Source of the DNA: Zobellia russellii
Lineage (GTDB): Bacteria > Bacteroidota > Bacteroidia > Flavobacteriales > Flavobacteriaceae
Length of the DNA stretch: 64,000 bases
Direction: 5' to 3'
Assembly: GCF_018728565.1 (NCBI RefSeq)
Contig: NZ_JACSOI010000001.1
Coordinates: forward strand, 682,001 to 746,000
Each line of letters opens with the position of its first letter. The stretch's first letter is position 1. The position numbers were made by a program, and so were the translations under genes. Of the stretch, positions 36,836-46,197 are shown one piece after another. The notes beneath the pieces are model-generated. The model saw nothing but the letters and a program-made list of their open reading frames with translations, did no database searches and was not told the DNA's origin.

Positions 36836-37450
36836 ATGAAGCAACTGGAGCAGATTAAAAGAATTAAGGCCCTAGCGGAAACGGGTCTTGTTTATGCAGA
36901 GGACGAATATAACAGAGAGCGTTATGAAGAGCTTAAGCAAATCGCGCTGCAGTTGATTGCTTCATTGGCGAATAAGCCATTACCAGTTTTAGAGGAATTT
37001 TATATGCCCGTTACGGATTATCCAACGCCAAAAGTTGATGTTCGTGGGCTTGTACTGAACAAGAAGAATCAGGTTTTAATGGCTAGGGAAAGCATTGATG
37101 GTAAATGGACCATACCTGGTGGTTGGGCCGAAGTGGGATATCCGCCATCTGCCTGTGTTACTAAAGAAATAGAGGAGGAAACCGGTTTGAGCACCAGTGT
37201 TGTAAGATTGTTGGCGGTATATGACAAGCAGTCGCACCCGCACCCACCACAACCCTTTTATGTGTATAAGCTTTGCTTTCTATGCCAGCTTACAGGTGGT
37301 GAGCTTAATCATGGTTTTGATATGGAAGGGGCCGCTTTTTTTGATATGGACAATTTACCGGAACTTTCAATAGACCGGATTTTGGAATCGCAGCTAAAGC
37401 AATTGCATAGCATGGCAGTTGAAAATAAAATTGATGTACATTTTGATTGA
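36836..37450 (+). CDS. Nudix hydrolase with N-terminal helical domain
   Basis: A 204-residue cytoplasmic hydrolase of a nucleoside-diphosphate-linked compound (X). An N-terminal helical domain (about 1-55) precedes the Nudix fold. The box reads GGWAEVGYPPSACVTKEIEEETG, so the first Glu of GX5EX7REUXEEXGU is Tyr and Arg is Lys, as in the ADP-ribose/NADH-like subgroup with this N-terminal domain. The substrate is unknown. It lies between the ankyrin and nitrilase genes, 13 and 8 bases away. Confidence 0.88.
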   Translation: MKQLEQIKRIKALAETGLVYAEDEYNRERYEELKQIALQLIASLANKPLPVLEEFYMPVTDYPTPKVDVRGLVLNKKNQVLMARESIDGKWTIPGGWAEVGYPPSACVTKEIEEETGLSTSVVRLLAVYDKQSHPHPPQPFYVYKLCFLCQLTGGELNHGFDMEGAAFFDMDNLPELSIDRILESQLKQLHSMAVENKIDVHFD

Positions 37451-37458
37451 TTTTTTCT

Positions 37459-38232
37459 ATGGATGAACTATTGAACGTAGCCTTGGTACAGACCTCGTTG
37501 AAGTGGGAGGACCCTGAAGCCAATAGAGTGGCGCTAGATGTAAAACTAAGAGCTCTTCCTTCTGATGTTGATTTAATAATCTTTCCGGAAATGTTCACTA
37601 CCGGATTTACTATGGAGCCACAGAATATCAAAACAGAAGAGGGACAGAAGACATTGGTCTGGATAAAAAAAAAGGCCCAAGAAAACAAAGCAGCTGTTAT
37701 GGGCAGTATTGTTTTTTCAGAAAATAAAATTTATAAAAATAGGTTGTTCTTTGTTGAGCCGGACGGAAAAACTTCGGTTTATGACAAGCGCCATACATTT
37801 ACTCTTGCGGGCGAGGATAAAGTATATAAGGCAGGCAGCGAAAGGCTCATCGTAAATTATAAAGGGTTCAAAATCTGCCCTATGATTTGTTATGATCTGC
37901 GTTTCCCTGTCTGGTCACGAAATACCGTAGATTATGATGTGTTGGTCTATGTAGCCAACTGGCCGGAACCGAGAATTACCGCCTGGGATACTTTGTTAAA
38001 AGCACGTGCTATTGAAAATATGAGCTATTGTATAGGTGTCAACAGAATTGGTTCGGATGATGTAGGTCATGCATACCCGGGACATTCCGTAGTGTTTGAT
38101 AGTTTGGGCAAAGATTTGGTTTTTTCTGAAAACGAGGAAATAGTAACGGCGTCATTATCAAAAAAACATATTGAGAACGTGCGCGCCAAGCTTAGGTTTC
38201 TGAACGATAGGGACCGTTTTAGTTTGGAATAA
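37459..38232 (+). CDS. Omega-amidase-like carbon-nitrogen hydrolase (YafV family)
   Basis: A 257-residue nitrilase-superfamily enzyme. The catalytic triad is Glu44 (FPEMF), Lys110 (YDKRHTF) and Cys144 (ICYDLRFP). The YafV/NIT2-type members hydrolyse 2-oxoglutaramate and similar ketoacid amides, a metabolite-repair step. The start is ATG 37459, giving MDELLNVALVQTSLKW. The 3' end overlaps the convergent Big_5 gene by 14 bases. Confidence 0.9.
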   Translation: MDELLNVALVQTSLKWEDPEANRVALDVKLRALPSDVDLIIFPEMFTTGFTMEPQNIKTEEGQKTLVWIKKKAQENKAAVMGSIVFSENKIYKNRLFFVEPDGKTSVYDKRHTFTLAGEDKVYKAGSERLIVNYKGFKICPMICYDLRFPVWSRNTVDYDVLVYVANWPEPRITAWDTLLKARAIENMSYCIGVNRIGSDDVGHAYPGHSVVFDSLGKDLVFSENEEIVTASLSKKHIENVRAKLRFLNDRDRFSLE

Positions 38233-39829
38233 TAAAAGTTTGTTCCATTTCCCAATTAGCCCTTACTTCAATAACATCAGGGTAGTAGCTAATTTTTTCG
38301 GGCTGCTGTTTTTTTAGGAAATTACCCGTATCCCATTTGCTATTGCCATTGGCATCAAAAATAACCCGGACAAGATATTTGGAAGGTTCAAGATTGTTGA
38401 ATTCGAACACTTTGGGTTCAGTGGCTATAATTTCCCTTTTTAAAGCACCTTTTTCATCGGTTAGCTGAACAATTAAAGGATAGTCTCCTCCAGTAATGTT
38501 AAATCTCAAATTTCCATAATCCGCATAGCTACTCGTAGACAGGTAGTAAGAGATTGTGTCATTTGCCTGTCCAAAGAAATCCGTAATGGCACCGGGTAAA
38601 AGGTCTAATTGATAGCTTTGGTTAGGTTCTACGGCAAAATCAATATCAACTTTGTTGTCTATCGTATCCAACTTTGTGGTAAAATTGACAGCCAAGGAGT
38701 CTTGGTCCGTCATAAAAAACAGGGTAGAATCAACAGCGCTTATCGGTGTATTGGCCGAAATAAAATAAGGGTCGCTAAAATTAAGCGAACCGTTTTGATT
38801 GGGGTTCAGTCTCAACGAATCCGTATCAACTTTTCTGCCCTTTACGGTAAAGGTATCTATGATTTTTAATCTTTCGTTCGTGGCGGTAAAGACTATAGAG
38901 TCCATTTCGTAGGGAGTAAACCAAAAATTGAGGGAGTCTTTGTCTTTTTCTTTAAGTATTTTGGTCTTGACGGTATCGGGTATAGATGTTATTGGTTCTA
39001 TTTCCACATCACTGGCATCGCCATAATAACCAAAAATAATCCTGTTTTTAGCCACCAGACTTGGTACGGCCATACTGTAATTGGGTATTTCCTTAAAAAG
39101 GGTCAGTACGTAAGTAGAATCTGTGGGTAAATTTATAGTGTCTTGAAGAAAGGCAATTTTATCTACATTCTGATCGAACATGTTGTTCTTGGCTTCATCT
39201 TTTAAGGCAAAAAGTTTGTATTGCCCTTCTTTAAGGTTTTTAAGCTTAAATATAACTGCACTGTCCAAGGTGTTGGTAATGTAGTTTGGAGGTCTTTTAA
39301 AGATGGTAGAATCTGTATAGGCCGTATCAATTTCATATAGCATTACGCTAATAAAATCATCCGCTTTTTTCTTAAAAGCATCTTTAACCGCGCCGGTAAG
39401 GTCAAGGGAATCAATATAGTCTCCGGTAGAAAAAACATAGGTTAAAAAACTACTGGGGTTGCCCTCGTTGTTATCTTGTACGCTTTGCCCAAAATTAAGG
39501 GTGTATGTTGTGTTTTCGCGTAACGTATCCTTAAATTTTACTTCAAGGTATTTACTTGCTCCGCCCTGTGGGGTTATGTCCGGTTGATACTTTAACGGAG
39601 GAGAAACTATGAGTTGTTCCTGAATATCTTTTAGTTTTATAAACTCATCAAAATACAATCGGATACGGCTGGCCTTAAAGTTGGTGGTCATACTATCCGG
39701 TTCGGTCTTGGTCAAAGTAGGGGGGGTAAGGTCTTTAGGACCACCACTTGGGCTTCCCCTGCGTGCACATTGCCATAGAACGGCAACAATCATGAATAGA
39801 AATAAAAAGGTGAAAAACCGGCGGACCAT
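38219..39829 (-). CDS. Bacterial Ig-like (Big_5) domain lipoprotein
   Basis: A 536-residue lipoprotein. The start is ATG 39829, which gives a signal MVRRFFTFLFLFMI... with lipobox LWQC; an in-frame upstream start would push the signal inward. Mature residues open with the SGGPKDLTPPTLTKTEPDSM block of the Big_5 family, with STGDYID domain ends. The rest is beta-sandwich repeats (VFKLKNLKEGQYKLFALKDE). It is common in Bacteroidota near core genes, probably in the periplasm or on the surface; function unknown. Confidence 0.85.
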   Translation of the reverse strand: MVRRFFTFLFLFMIVAVLWQCARRGSPSGGPKDLTPPTLTKTEPDSMTTNFKASRIRLYFDEFIKLKDIQEQLIVSPPLKYQPDITPQGGASKYLEVKFKDTLRENTTYTLNFGQSVQDNNEGNPSSFLTYVFSTGDYIDSLDLTGAVKDAFKKKADDFISVMLYEIDTAYTDSTIFKRPPNYITNTLDSAVIFKLKNLKEGQYKLFALKDEAKNNMFDQNVDKIAFLQDTINLPTDSTYVLTLFKEIPNYSMAVPSLVAKNRIIFGYYGDASDVEIEPITSIPDTVKTKILKEKDKDSLNFWFTPYEMDSIVFTATNERLKIIDTFTVKGRKVDTDSLRLNPNQNGSLNFSDPYFISANTPISAVDSTLFFMTDQDSLAVNFTTKLDTIDNKVDIDFAVEPNQSYQLDLLPGAITDFFGQANDTISYYLSTSSYADYGNLRFNITGGDYPLIVQLTDEKGALKREIIATEPKVFEFNNLEPSKYLVRVIFDANGNSKWDTGNFLKKQQPEKISYYPDVIEVRANWEMEQTFIIPN

Positions 39830-39880
39830 ATTAACTGAACTATGGCACAAAGAAACAACTAATTTTCTTTAATTCCACAC

Positions 39881-40576
39881 TTAAGGTACAACCGCCATAC
39901 TGGCAATAAATATTGTGGTATTTGGCGTTTGGGCTAATGTTCTAGCACATATTTCCATGGTGGCACCGGTAGTGATAACATCATCTACCAAAAGAATACG
40001 CTTGTCTTTTAGTGAGTTAAAGTCTGAGAGAGTGTACAGGTCTTTTTTATTTTGCCATCTGCCTATTCTCCCCTTTTTGGTCTGTGTTTTTGTATTTGCT
40101 GTTTTTATTAAAATGTGGTCAACATAATCTGCGTTTAGGTGAAACGCCAAACGCTGTGCAAAAGAAGCTACTTGGTTGTAGCCGCGTTGTCTTAGTTTTT
40201 TCTTGTGCAGGGGAACGGGAATTACCAGGTCTATTGCGTTGGTAAGTTCATTGTTTTCCTTTAGAAGTTGCCCGTACCAGTCCCCTAAAAATGTACCCAC
40301 TTCTTCCTGATTTCTATATTTTAAGTGGTGTATAAGCTCGCGAACGATACCTTTTTCGTAGAAAAAAAGCATGGAACTTGCTTTTTTTATGTTAATTCTG
40401 CCATAAAATATACGGTCAACGGGGTTTTCGTCGTTAAAAGTATAATCGGTAAGCGGCAAATCGTTTCGGCAAATGGTACAGATGAGTTTCTCTCCTCTGT
40501 TTAAATGAACATTACATCCAAAACACACCCGTGGTGCTAAGACCGAATTGATATCATTTAGTATATTTGTTAACAT
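39881..40576 (-). CDS. comF: ComF-family phosphoribosyltransferase-like protein
   Basis: A 231-residue protein with a four-Cys zinc finger (CFGCNVHLNRGEKLICTIC) and a type I phosphoribosyltransferase fold. The PRPP-binding motif is LLVDDVITTGATM, with VPVPLHKKKLRQRGYNQ before it. ComF homologues aid DNA uptake in naturally competent bacteria; in others the role is unclear. The ATG at 40576 gives MLTNILNDINSVLAP; upstream starts are GTG/TTG. The gene lies head-to-head with a coiled-coil protein (56-base gap). Confidence 0.92.
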   Translation of the reverse strand: MLTNILNDINSVLAPRVCFGCNVHLNRGEKLICTICRNDLPLTDYTFNDENPVDRIFYGRINIKKASSMLFFYEKGIVRELIHHLKYRNQEEVGTFLGDWYGQLLKENNELTNAIDLVIPVPLHKKKLRQRGYNQVASFAQRLAFHLNADYVDHILIKTANTKTQTKKGRIGRWQNKKDLYTLSDFNSLKDKRILLVDDVITTGATMEICARTLAQTPNTTIFIASMAVVP

Positions 40577-40632
40577 TTTAAACACCAAACCTTAGCCTTA
40601 GCGCAACCTACCTTAAAGCCCCACACGCCCCA

Positions 40633-41529
40633 ATGGACGTTCAAGATACTAAATTTAACTACAAGATAATACTTACTGCCCTAGTTGCAGTTATCATAGG
40701 TATCTTAATAGCATTTTACTATAGCTATGCACAATCTAGAAGTCAGATTGTTTTCTTGGAACAAGAAAAAGAGCTGCTGGTAAAAGACCTTACCATAATG
40801 AAAACCGATGTTGATAGACTTTCGGCACTTAATGAGGTAAATGAAATTGAGCTAGAAAGTTCAAAATATAGGGTGCAACAATTGTTGGATTCCGTTGGTC
40901 GTTTAAATTTTACCGTAGAAAAACTTAGGGAATATAAAACCGAGTTACGTAGGTTGGAAGCTAAAAACGATAGTTTAAAGCTTAAGAACAATTTCTTGAG
41001 GTACAACAATATGCTTCTTTCGGATAAATATGAGGAAACCAAGAAGCAAATAGAGGTTTTACGAGGAAAAAGTAGTTCCCTTGCCGAAGCTGAGGCTCTT
41101 CAAAGAAAAAAGATTAGCGAGTTGAACAAGGAACTCAAAGCTAAAAAATACTTGGCCCTACAGAATACGGAAGGCAGTGGTTTTCGCTTACGCTCGGGCA
41201 AACCAATAAAAACCAATAAAGCATCACTTATTGAAAAATTGCGCGGTTGTGTTACCGTAGCTGCGGACGGCCACGAACTAAATGCCGAAAAGGTAATCTA
41301 CTTCCAATTTTTAGATCCGAATATGCGGGTTATAGAAGATAATGCAAACACTATAGCCGTAAACGGGAATATTTATAGCAAGCGAGTGGCGTTTGTGTTT
41401 AGTGGGGAAGAAACCAATGTTTGTGACTTCATTACGTTGCCCCAAGGATCTTTAGAGGAAGGTATTTACAGGTTGAATATTTTTGAAAACCAAAAACTTC
41501 TGTCTTCAAGTGAATTTGAATTAAAATAA
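40633..41529 (+). CDS. Membrane-anchored coiled-coil protein
   Basis: A 298-residue protein of unknown function. A single transmembrane helix (about residues 11-30) is followed by a long coiled coil (35-170: LEQEKELLVKDLTIMKTDVDRL, read in parts). A small globular C-terminal beta domain ends it (GFRLRSGKPIKTNKA..., LPQGSLEEGIYRLNIFENQKLL). The layout is that of proteins linking the membrane to a periplasmic partner. It is conserved-looking but unlike any family I can name. A weak start context but the only good one. Confidence 0.82.
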   Translation: MDVQDTKFNYKIILTALVAVIIGILIAFYYSYAQSRSQIVFLEQEKELLVKDLTIMKTDVDRLSALNEVNEIELESSKYRVQQLLDSVGRLNFTVEKLREYKTELRRLEAKNDSLKLKNNFLRYNNMLLSDKYEETKKQIEVLRGKSSSLAEAEALQRKKISELNKELKAKKYLALQNTEGSGFRLRSGKPIKTNKASLIEKLRGCVTVAADGHELNAEKVIYFQFLDPNMRVIEDNANTIAVNGNIYSKRVAFVFSGEETNVCDFITLPQGSLEEGIYRLNIFENQKLLSSSEFELK

Positions 41530-41554
41530 ATTTTTACTCATTGCCCTAATATTC

Positions 41555-41562
41555 TATTTTTG
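41555..41562 (+). promoter_or_regulatory. -7 promoter box directly before glyQS
   Basis: TATTTTTG ends 4 bases before the glyQS ATG. If used, transcription would start at or within a few bases of the start codon. Confidence 0.45.
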
Positions 41563-41566
41563 CCGC

Positions 41567-43117
41567 ATGGCAAAACAAGAAGATGATTTTAAGAGGGTAA
41601 TTTCCCATGCAAAGGAATACGGTTACGTATTTCAATCTAGCGAAATATATGATGGATTAAGTGCCGTTTATGACTACGCGCAGAACGGTTCCGAACTTAA
41701 GAAAAATATACGGGACTACTGGTGGAAAGCAATGGTGCAGCTTAATGACAACATTGTAGGCATTGATGCCGCGATTTTTATGCACCCTACTACTTGGAAA
41801 GCCTCCGGTCATGTAGATGCCTTTAGTGATCCGTTAATAGATAACAAGGATTCCAAAAAGAGATACCGTGCAGATGTTCTTGTTGAAGACCATGTTGCAA
41901 AAATTGAAGGTAAGATAGAAAAAGAAGTGGCTAAAGCCGCTAAGCGCTTTGGTGATAAGTTTGATAAGGAACAGTTTTTGGCTACCAATCCACGAGTGGT
42001 GGACTACCAAGAACAAGTAACTTCAATTTTAAAAAGACTAGGTAGGTCTTTGGAGAATGAAGATTTGGCAGACGTTAAAAAACTTATTGAGGAGTTGGAT
42101 ATTTCTTGCCCTATGTCAGGTTCTAAAAATTGGACAGACGTAAAACAGTTTAACCTCATGTTCGGAACTAAGTTAGGGGCTACTGCAGAAACTGCTATGG
42201 ACCTTTACTTACGTCCGGAAACGGCACAAGGTATTTTCGTGAACTTCTTGAACGTTCAGAAAACGGGAAGAATGAAAATTCCTTTTGGTATAGCCCAAAC
42301 AGGAAAAGCGTTCCGTAATGAAATTGTGGCGCGCCAATTTATTTTCCGTATGCGGGAGTTTGAGCAAATGGAAATGCAATTTTTTATTAAGCCGGGTACG
42401 CAGCAAGAATGGTATGAAAAATGGAAGGAGAACCGTTTAAAATGGCACCTTTCCCTAGGTCTTGGTGAAGAAAATTATCGTTTTCATGACCATGAGAAAT
42501 TGGCGCACTACGCAGATGCTGCCGCAGATATAGAATTCCGTTTTCCTTTTGGCTTCAAGGAATTGGAAGGAATACACTCAAGAACGGATTTTGATTTGTC
42601 TAGCCACGAGAAATTCTCCGGAAAAAAACTACAATATTTTGATCCGGAAACCAGAGAAAGCTACGTGCCTTACGTATTGGAAACTTCAATAGGTTTGGAT
42701 CGTATGTTTTTGGCCGTATTCTCTAATTCGCTAAGGGAAGAGCAGTTGGAAAACGGTTCGGTTAGAACGGTCTTAAAATTACCGGCTGTTTTGGCTCCTA
42801 CCAAAGCGGCTATATTTCCATTGGTGAAAAAAGATGGTCTACCAGAAATAGCTCATAAAATCGTTGATGACCTTAAATGGGATTTCAATGTAATATATGA
42901 TGAAAAAGATGCTGTTGGGCGTCGTTACAGAAGGCAGGATGCCAATGGTACTCCATTCTGTATAACGGTTGATCACCAAACGGTAGAGGATAATACCGTT
43001 ACCATTCGTCATCGTGACTCAATGGAGCAGGAACGTGTTGACATATCTAGTTTAAGGTCAATTATTCACAAAGCGGTAGATATGAAAAGCTGGTTAATGA
43101 AAATGCAAGAGGCTTAA
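41567..43117 (+). CDS. glyQS: Glycyl-tRNA synthetase, dimeric type
   Basis: Charges tRNA-Gly. The 516-residue class II enzyme has the one-chain alpha2 form. It starts MAKQEDDFKRVISHAKEYGY, with motif 2 IAQTGKAFRNEI and GSPIW-like SLGLGEENYRF. Motif 3 is ETSIGLDRMFLAVF. The anticodon-binding domain is at the C terminus (KLPAVLAPTKAAIFPLV). No ribosome-binding site precedes the ATG within the expected distance. Its stop overlaps the stop of the convergent TonB receptor gene. Confidence 0.97.
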   Translation: MAKQEDDFKRVISHAKEYGYVFQSSEIYDGLSAVYDYAQNGSELKKNIRDYWWKAMVQLNDNIVGIDAAIFMHPTTWKASGHVDAFSDPLIDNKDSKKRYRADVLVEDHVAKIEGKIEKEVAKAAKRFGDKFDKEQFLATNPRVVDYQEQVTSILKRLGRSLENEDLADVKKLIEELDISCPMSGSKNWTDVKQFNLMFGTKLGATAETAMDLYLRPETAQGIFVNFLNVQKTGRMKIPFGIAQTGKAFRNEIVARQFIFRMREFEQMEMQFFIKPGTQQEWYEKWKENRLKWHLSLGLGEENYRFHDHEKLAHYADAAADIEFRFPFGFKELEGIHSRTDFDLSSHEKFSGKKLQYFDPETRESYVPYVLETSIGLDRMFLAVFSNSLREEQLENGSVRTVLKLPAVLAPTKAAIFPLVKKDGLPEIAHKIVDDLKWDFNVIYDEKDAVGRRYRRQDANGTPFCITVDHQTVEDNTVTIRHRDSMEQERVDISSLRSIIHKAVDMKSWLMKMQEA

Positions 43118-45195
43118 ATTTTCATTCCTAGTTTTAAGCCTCCATACCAATTACGTCCGTTTCCTGGGTAATAATAGCGCGGTTCACTGCCGCCAAACCC
43201 AGTAGCGTTAATAAGAACGGATTGGGTATATTTGGTGTCAAAAATGTTGTTGACCCCAAAATCAAACCCAATAGAGAAACGGGCGGATAATTGTTTTCTA
43301 TAACCAATTCTTGAGTTAAACACATTAAATTCGTCACTGTAGAGGGTGTTGGCATCTGTCAATGATATTTGATCTACATATTGATGGGTTGTGTTCCAAT
43401 AAAAACCGTTTTTCATTTGTAATTGTAAGCCAGAATTTAATCTGTTTTTAGGAACACCTGTTAACGGGTTTCCTGAAAAATCGTTGTCTTCATCAATAAA
43501 TTCTGCAAAGCTAAAATCGCTCAAAGTATAATTTATAAAAGGTCTGAGTTGCAGTTGTGGCGATAGTTTAATGGCGTAGCTTAACTCTAGGTCTATTCCT
43601 TGGTGCTTGGTGCTTCCTGCATTTTTTCCAACATATTGATCCTTGCCAATGCGTTGGTCTACTAGAAGGTTTTTGATGTCCATGCGGTAGATAGCCACGT
43701 CTACCCGAAAGTTTTTACTGAAAAAATTAAACAGTCCGCCTATTTCATAATTCATGCCTGTTTCTTGTGCAATATCAGGATTAATTACGCCTTCCGGGGT
43801 AAGAGATCGTTCTAAGCTTGGATTGGAAAAACCTCGGCTAACATTGACGTATATGGAATGGTCCGTATTCAGATGATAACTTACGTCAAGACTGGGTAAT
43901 ACAATGGCACTAAAATTGCGTTTTGCACTTTTATTATCTGAGCCGGTGTTGAACTGGTCCCTAAAGTCATAATGCGTTTTGTTAATGTTAAGGCCTATTT
44001 GGGCCGTTAACTTATTGGTAAAGGGTAGGGTCAAAGATCCAAAGCCATTAAATTTTCTACGAAATTCTTTGTTTCTGCTAATGCGCATTCCCTTCAGGCT
44101 CCCATTACCGTTATTCTCTTGGTATAAATTTTCAAATGTGCCCCAATTGTATTCGTCTTTGTAAAGTTCGGCCCCAAAAGTATATTCCGCCTTCCCTTTG
44201 AGAAAATTAAAATCGCCAAGAAATCTACTTCTAAAACCATACCCATTGGTAATTTCATCTAGAATGTTGAAGGGTCTTGGCTCATAATGGTCAAGATAAG
44301 TGTAGAAGATACTGGTGGTGTTTTTTAATCGTGAGCTAAATTTATGTTGGTAAGAGAGTCCGGCAAGGGTGTAGTTGTTGTCTTCAAAGCCTTGAGAAGA
44401 TTTCCATGTAAAAGCTGCTTGTTTCGGGTTTTCGTCAAAAGCAGATCTACTTAAAGAGCTTGGTATTTGTGCAGAATAATCAATATGGTTCAATAAAAAA
44501 GAAAAGGTGTTTTTAGAGTTGATTTTATACGAAGTATTAATTAAAATTCCATCGCGCTCAAACTTGTTGTTTTCACGATATCCATCCGTTTCCATATGCC
44601 CATACCGTAGCATCAGGGAGAGTTTTTTGTCTGAATGCGAGAATCTAAGATTGTTCTTCAAGAGCCCGTACGAACCTGCTGTAAAACTATTTTCAAGACT
44701 AGAGGTTTCTTTCAGATTTTTGTCGGACCGTAGAATGATAGCTCCGCCAAGACCTGTGCCATAGGCTGTGCCTTTTGGTCCTTTAATAACTTCTATGCCG
44801 TCCAGATTTTCTAGGTCATAGGTCTCAATGGTAGAAGCGCCCGTGCCATTTGTTACGGGAATATCATTGTAATAAAGTTGAAGCTTGTCCGTCCCGAACT
44901 GGGCACGGGCCCCGATACCTCTAATCGTAATTTTATTTGTGTTCAGAGCTCCCGAAAGCACAAATACCCCAGGAATCTGATTAATGGCAGAAACCATATC
45001 TACAGGGCTATAGTTCTGAAAACTTTTTGAGCCTATAATGGTAGAAGGAACAATGCCTGTAGCTTGTTTTTTTAGGATGGTGTCCGTTAAAATTACTTCT
45101 TCTAACACGGTAATACTATCTTTTTGAATTGGGCTTTGCGCATTTGCAAGTTGTGCAAAAAGTAAAAGGATAAGGGCTGAAAAAATAGACTTCAT
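43114..45195 (-). CDS. TonB-dependent receptor, siderophore-type
   Basis: A 693-residue outer-membrane receptor without a carboxypeptidase-D-like domain. The signal is MKSIFSALILLLFAQLANAQ. The plug shows VPSTIIGSKSFQNYSP, TIRGIGARAQFGTDKLQL and VIKGPKGTAYGTGLGGAI. The barrel ends GLKLGMKI. Size and plug form fit ferric-siderophore or vitamin receptors. No iron-uptake gene or Fur-type site is near, so the ligand is unknown. The last codon overlaps the glyQS stop. Confidence 0.88.
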   Translation of the reverse strand: MKSIFSALILLLFAQLANAQSPIQKDSITVLEEVILTDTILKKQATGIVPSTIIGSKSFQNYSPVDMVSAINQIPGVFVLSGALNTNKITIRGIGARAQFGTDKLQLYYNDIPVTNGTGASTIETYDLENLDGIEVIKGPKGTAYGTGLGGAIILRSDKNLKETSSLENSFTAGSYGLLKNNLRFSHSDKKLSLMLRYGHMETDGYRENNKFERDGILINTSYKINSKNTFSFLLNHIDYSAQIPSSLSRSAFDENPKQAAFTWKSSQGFEDNNYTLAGLSYQHKFSSRLKNTTSIFYTYLDHYEPRPFNILDEITNGYGFRSRFLGDFNFLKGKAEYTFGAELYKDEYNWGTFENLYQENNGNGSLKGMRISRNKEFRRKFNGFGSLTLPFTNKLTAQIGLNINKTHYDFRDQFNTGSDNKSAKRNFSAIVLPSLDVSYHLNTDHSIYVNVSRGFSNPSLERSLTPEGVINPDIAQETGMNYEIGGLFNFFSKNFRVDVAIYRMDIKNLLVDQRIGKDQYVGKNAGSTKHQGIDLELSYAIKLSPQLQLRPFINYTLSDFSFAEFIDEDNDFSGNPLTGVPKNRLNSGLQLQMKNGFYWNTTHQYVDQISLTDANTLYSDEFNVFNSRIGYRKQLSARFSIGFDFGVNNIFDTKYTQSVLINATGFGGSEPRYYYPGNGRNWYGGLKLGMKI

Positions 45196-45283
45196 TTAGG
45201 GCTTTTGTTAGAAGTGCGTAAAAATAGGAAACTTCACGGGCTTCTTGGTCTACAATGCTTATTTTCGTAAAAAAGTAACAGAC

Positions 45284-46051
45284 GTGAAAATAGTATCGTA
45301 TAACGTAAATGGCATACGTGCCGCATTGAATAAAGGTTTTATAGAGTGGTTGCAAACGGTTGGCCCGGATGTGATCTGTCTTCAGGAGATAAAAGCGATG
45401 GAGGAGCAACTAGACCTCTCTCTTTTTGAAGAGGCCGGTTATAAGTACAATTATTGGTTTAGTGCTCAGAAAAAAGGATATAGCGGAACCGCTATTTTGT
45501 CTAAAAAACAACCGGATGCCATCCAAAAGGGAACAGGTATAGATTACATGGATTTTGAAGGGAGGAATATCAGGGCAGATTTTGGAGATATTTCTATAAT
45601 GAGCATGTACTTGCCATCGGGCACGAATTTAGCTCGGTTGGACCATAAATTAATGTATATGGCAGATTTTCAGAAATATGCCGATGAACTTAGGAAAACA
45701 CATCCTAATCTTATCGTCTTGGGCGATTATAACATTTGTCATGAGGCCATAGATATTCATGACCCTGTTCGTAACAAAAATGTATCAGGATTTTTACCGG
45801 TTGAGCGGGAGTGGATAGGCAATTTTATGGAAAGTGGATTTATAGACAGTTTTAGGCATTTTAATAAAGAACCGGACAACTATACCTGGTGGAGTTATAG
45901 GGCCAATGCCAGAAATAATAATAAAGGATGGCGTTTGGATTATGCCATGGTGGCAGAACCTTTAAGAGATCAGTTAAAGAGGTCTGTTATTCTTTCTGAA
46001 GCAAAACATAGTGACCATTGTCCTATTTTGGTTGAGGTAGACAAGCCTTAG
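45284..46051 (+). CDS. xth: Exodeoxyribonuclease III
   Basis: A base-excision-repair AP endonuclease and 3' exonuclease. The 255-residue product starts at GTG 45284 (MKIVSYNVNGIRAAL), which matches the family's start; upstream starts add unrelated residues. The EEP active-site motifs are LQEIKA (Glu), GDYNICHE, RANARNNNKGWRLDY and SDHCPI. A near-consensus -7 box (TATTTTCG, 45260-45267) lies 17 bases upstream. Confidence 0.94.
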   Translation: MKIVSYNVNGIRAALNKGFIEWLQTVGPDVICLQEIKAMEEQLDLSLFEEAGYKYNYWFSAQKKGYSGTAILSKKQPDAIQKGTGIDYMDFEGRNIRADFGDISIMSMYLPSGTNLARLDHKLMYMADFQKYADELRKTHPNLIVLGDYNICHEAIDIHDPVRNKNVSGFLPVEREWIGNFMESGFIDSFRHFNKEPDNYTWWSYRANARNNNKGWRLDYAMVAEPLRDQLKRSVILSEAKHSDHCPILVEVDKP

Positions 46052-46148
46052 TGTGGTAAATGAGATTGATCGGCACGTAATAAATGAGCATTTGGGCGAT
46101 TTTTAGATAACATTCGATAAGGGGTTTTTCCTAACCCTTCAAAATGCT

Positions 46149-46156
46149 TAAATTTG
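46149..46156 (+). promoter_or_regulatory. -7 promoter box of aldo-keto reductase gene
   Basis: TAAATTTG, an exact match, lies inside the region of an in-frame upstream ATG (46144). It supports the start at 46198 rather than 46144. Confidence 0.5.
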
Positions 46157-46197
46157 GGGCTTTTGAAAATAGTACCCCAAAATACCCCAAAGAATAC

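Noticed and set aside
46144-46197. Earlier in-frame start for the aldo-keto reductase
   Set aside because: It overlaps a -7 promoter box; starting at 46198 gives the family's 346-residue length.
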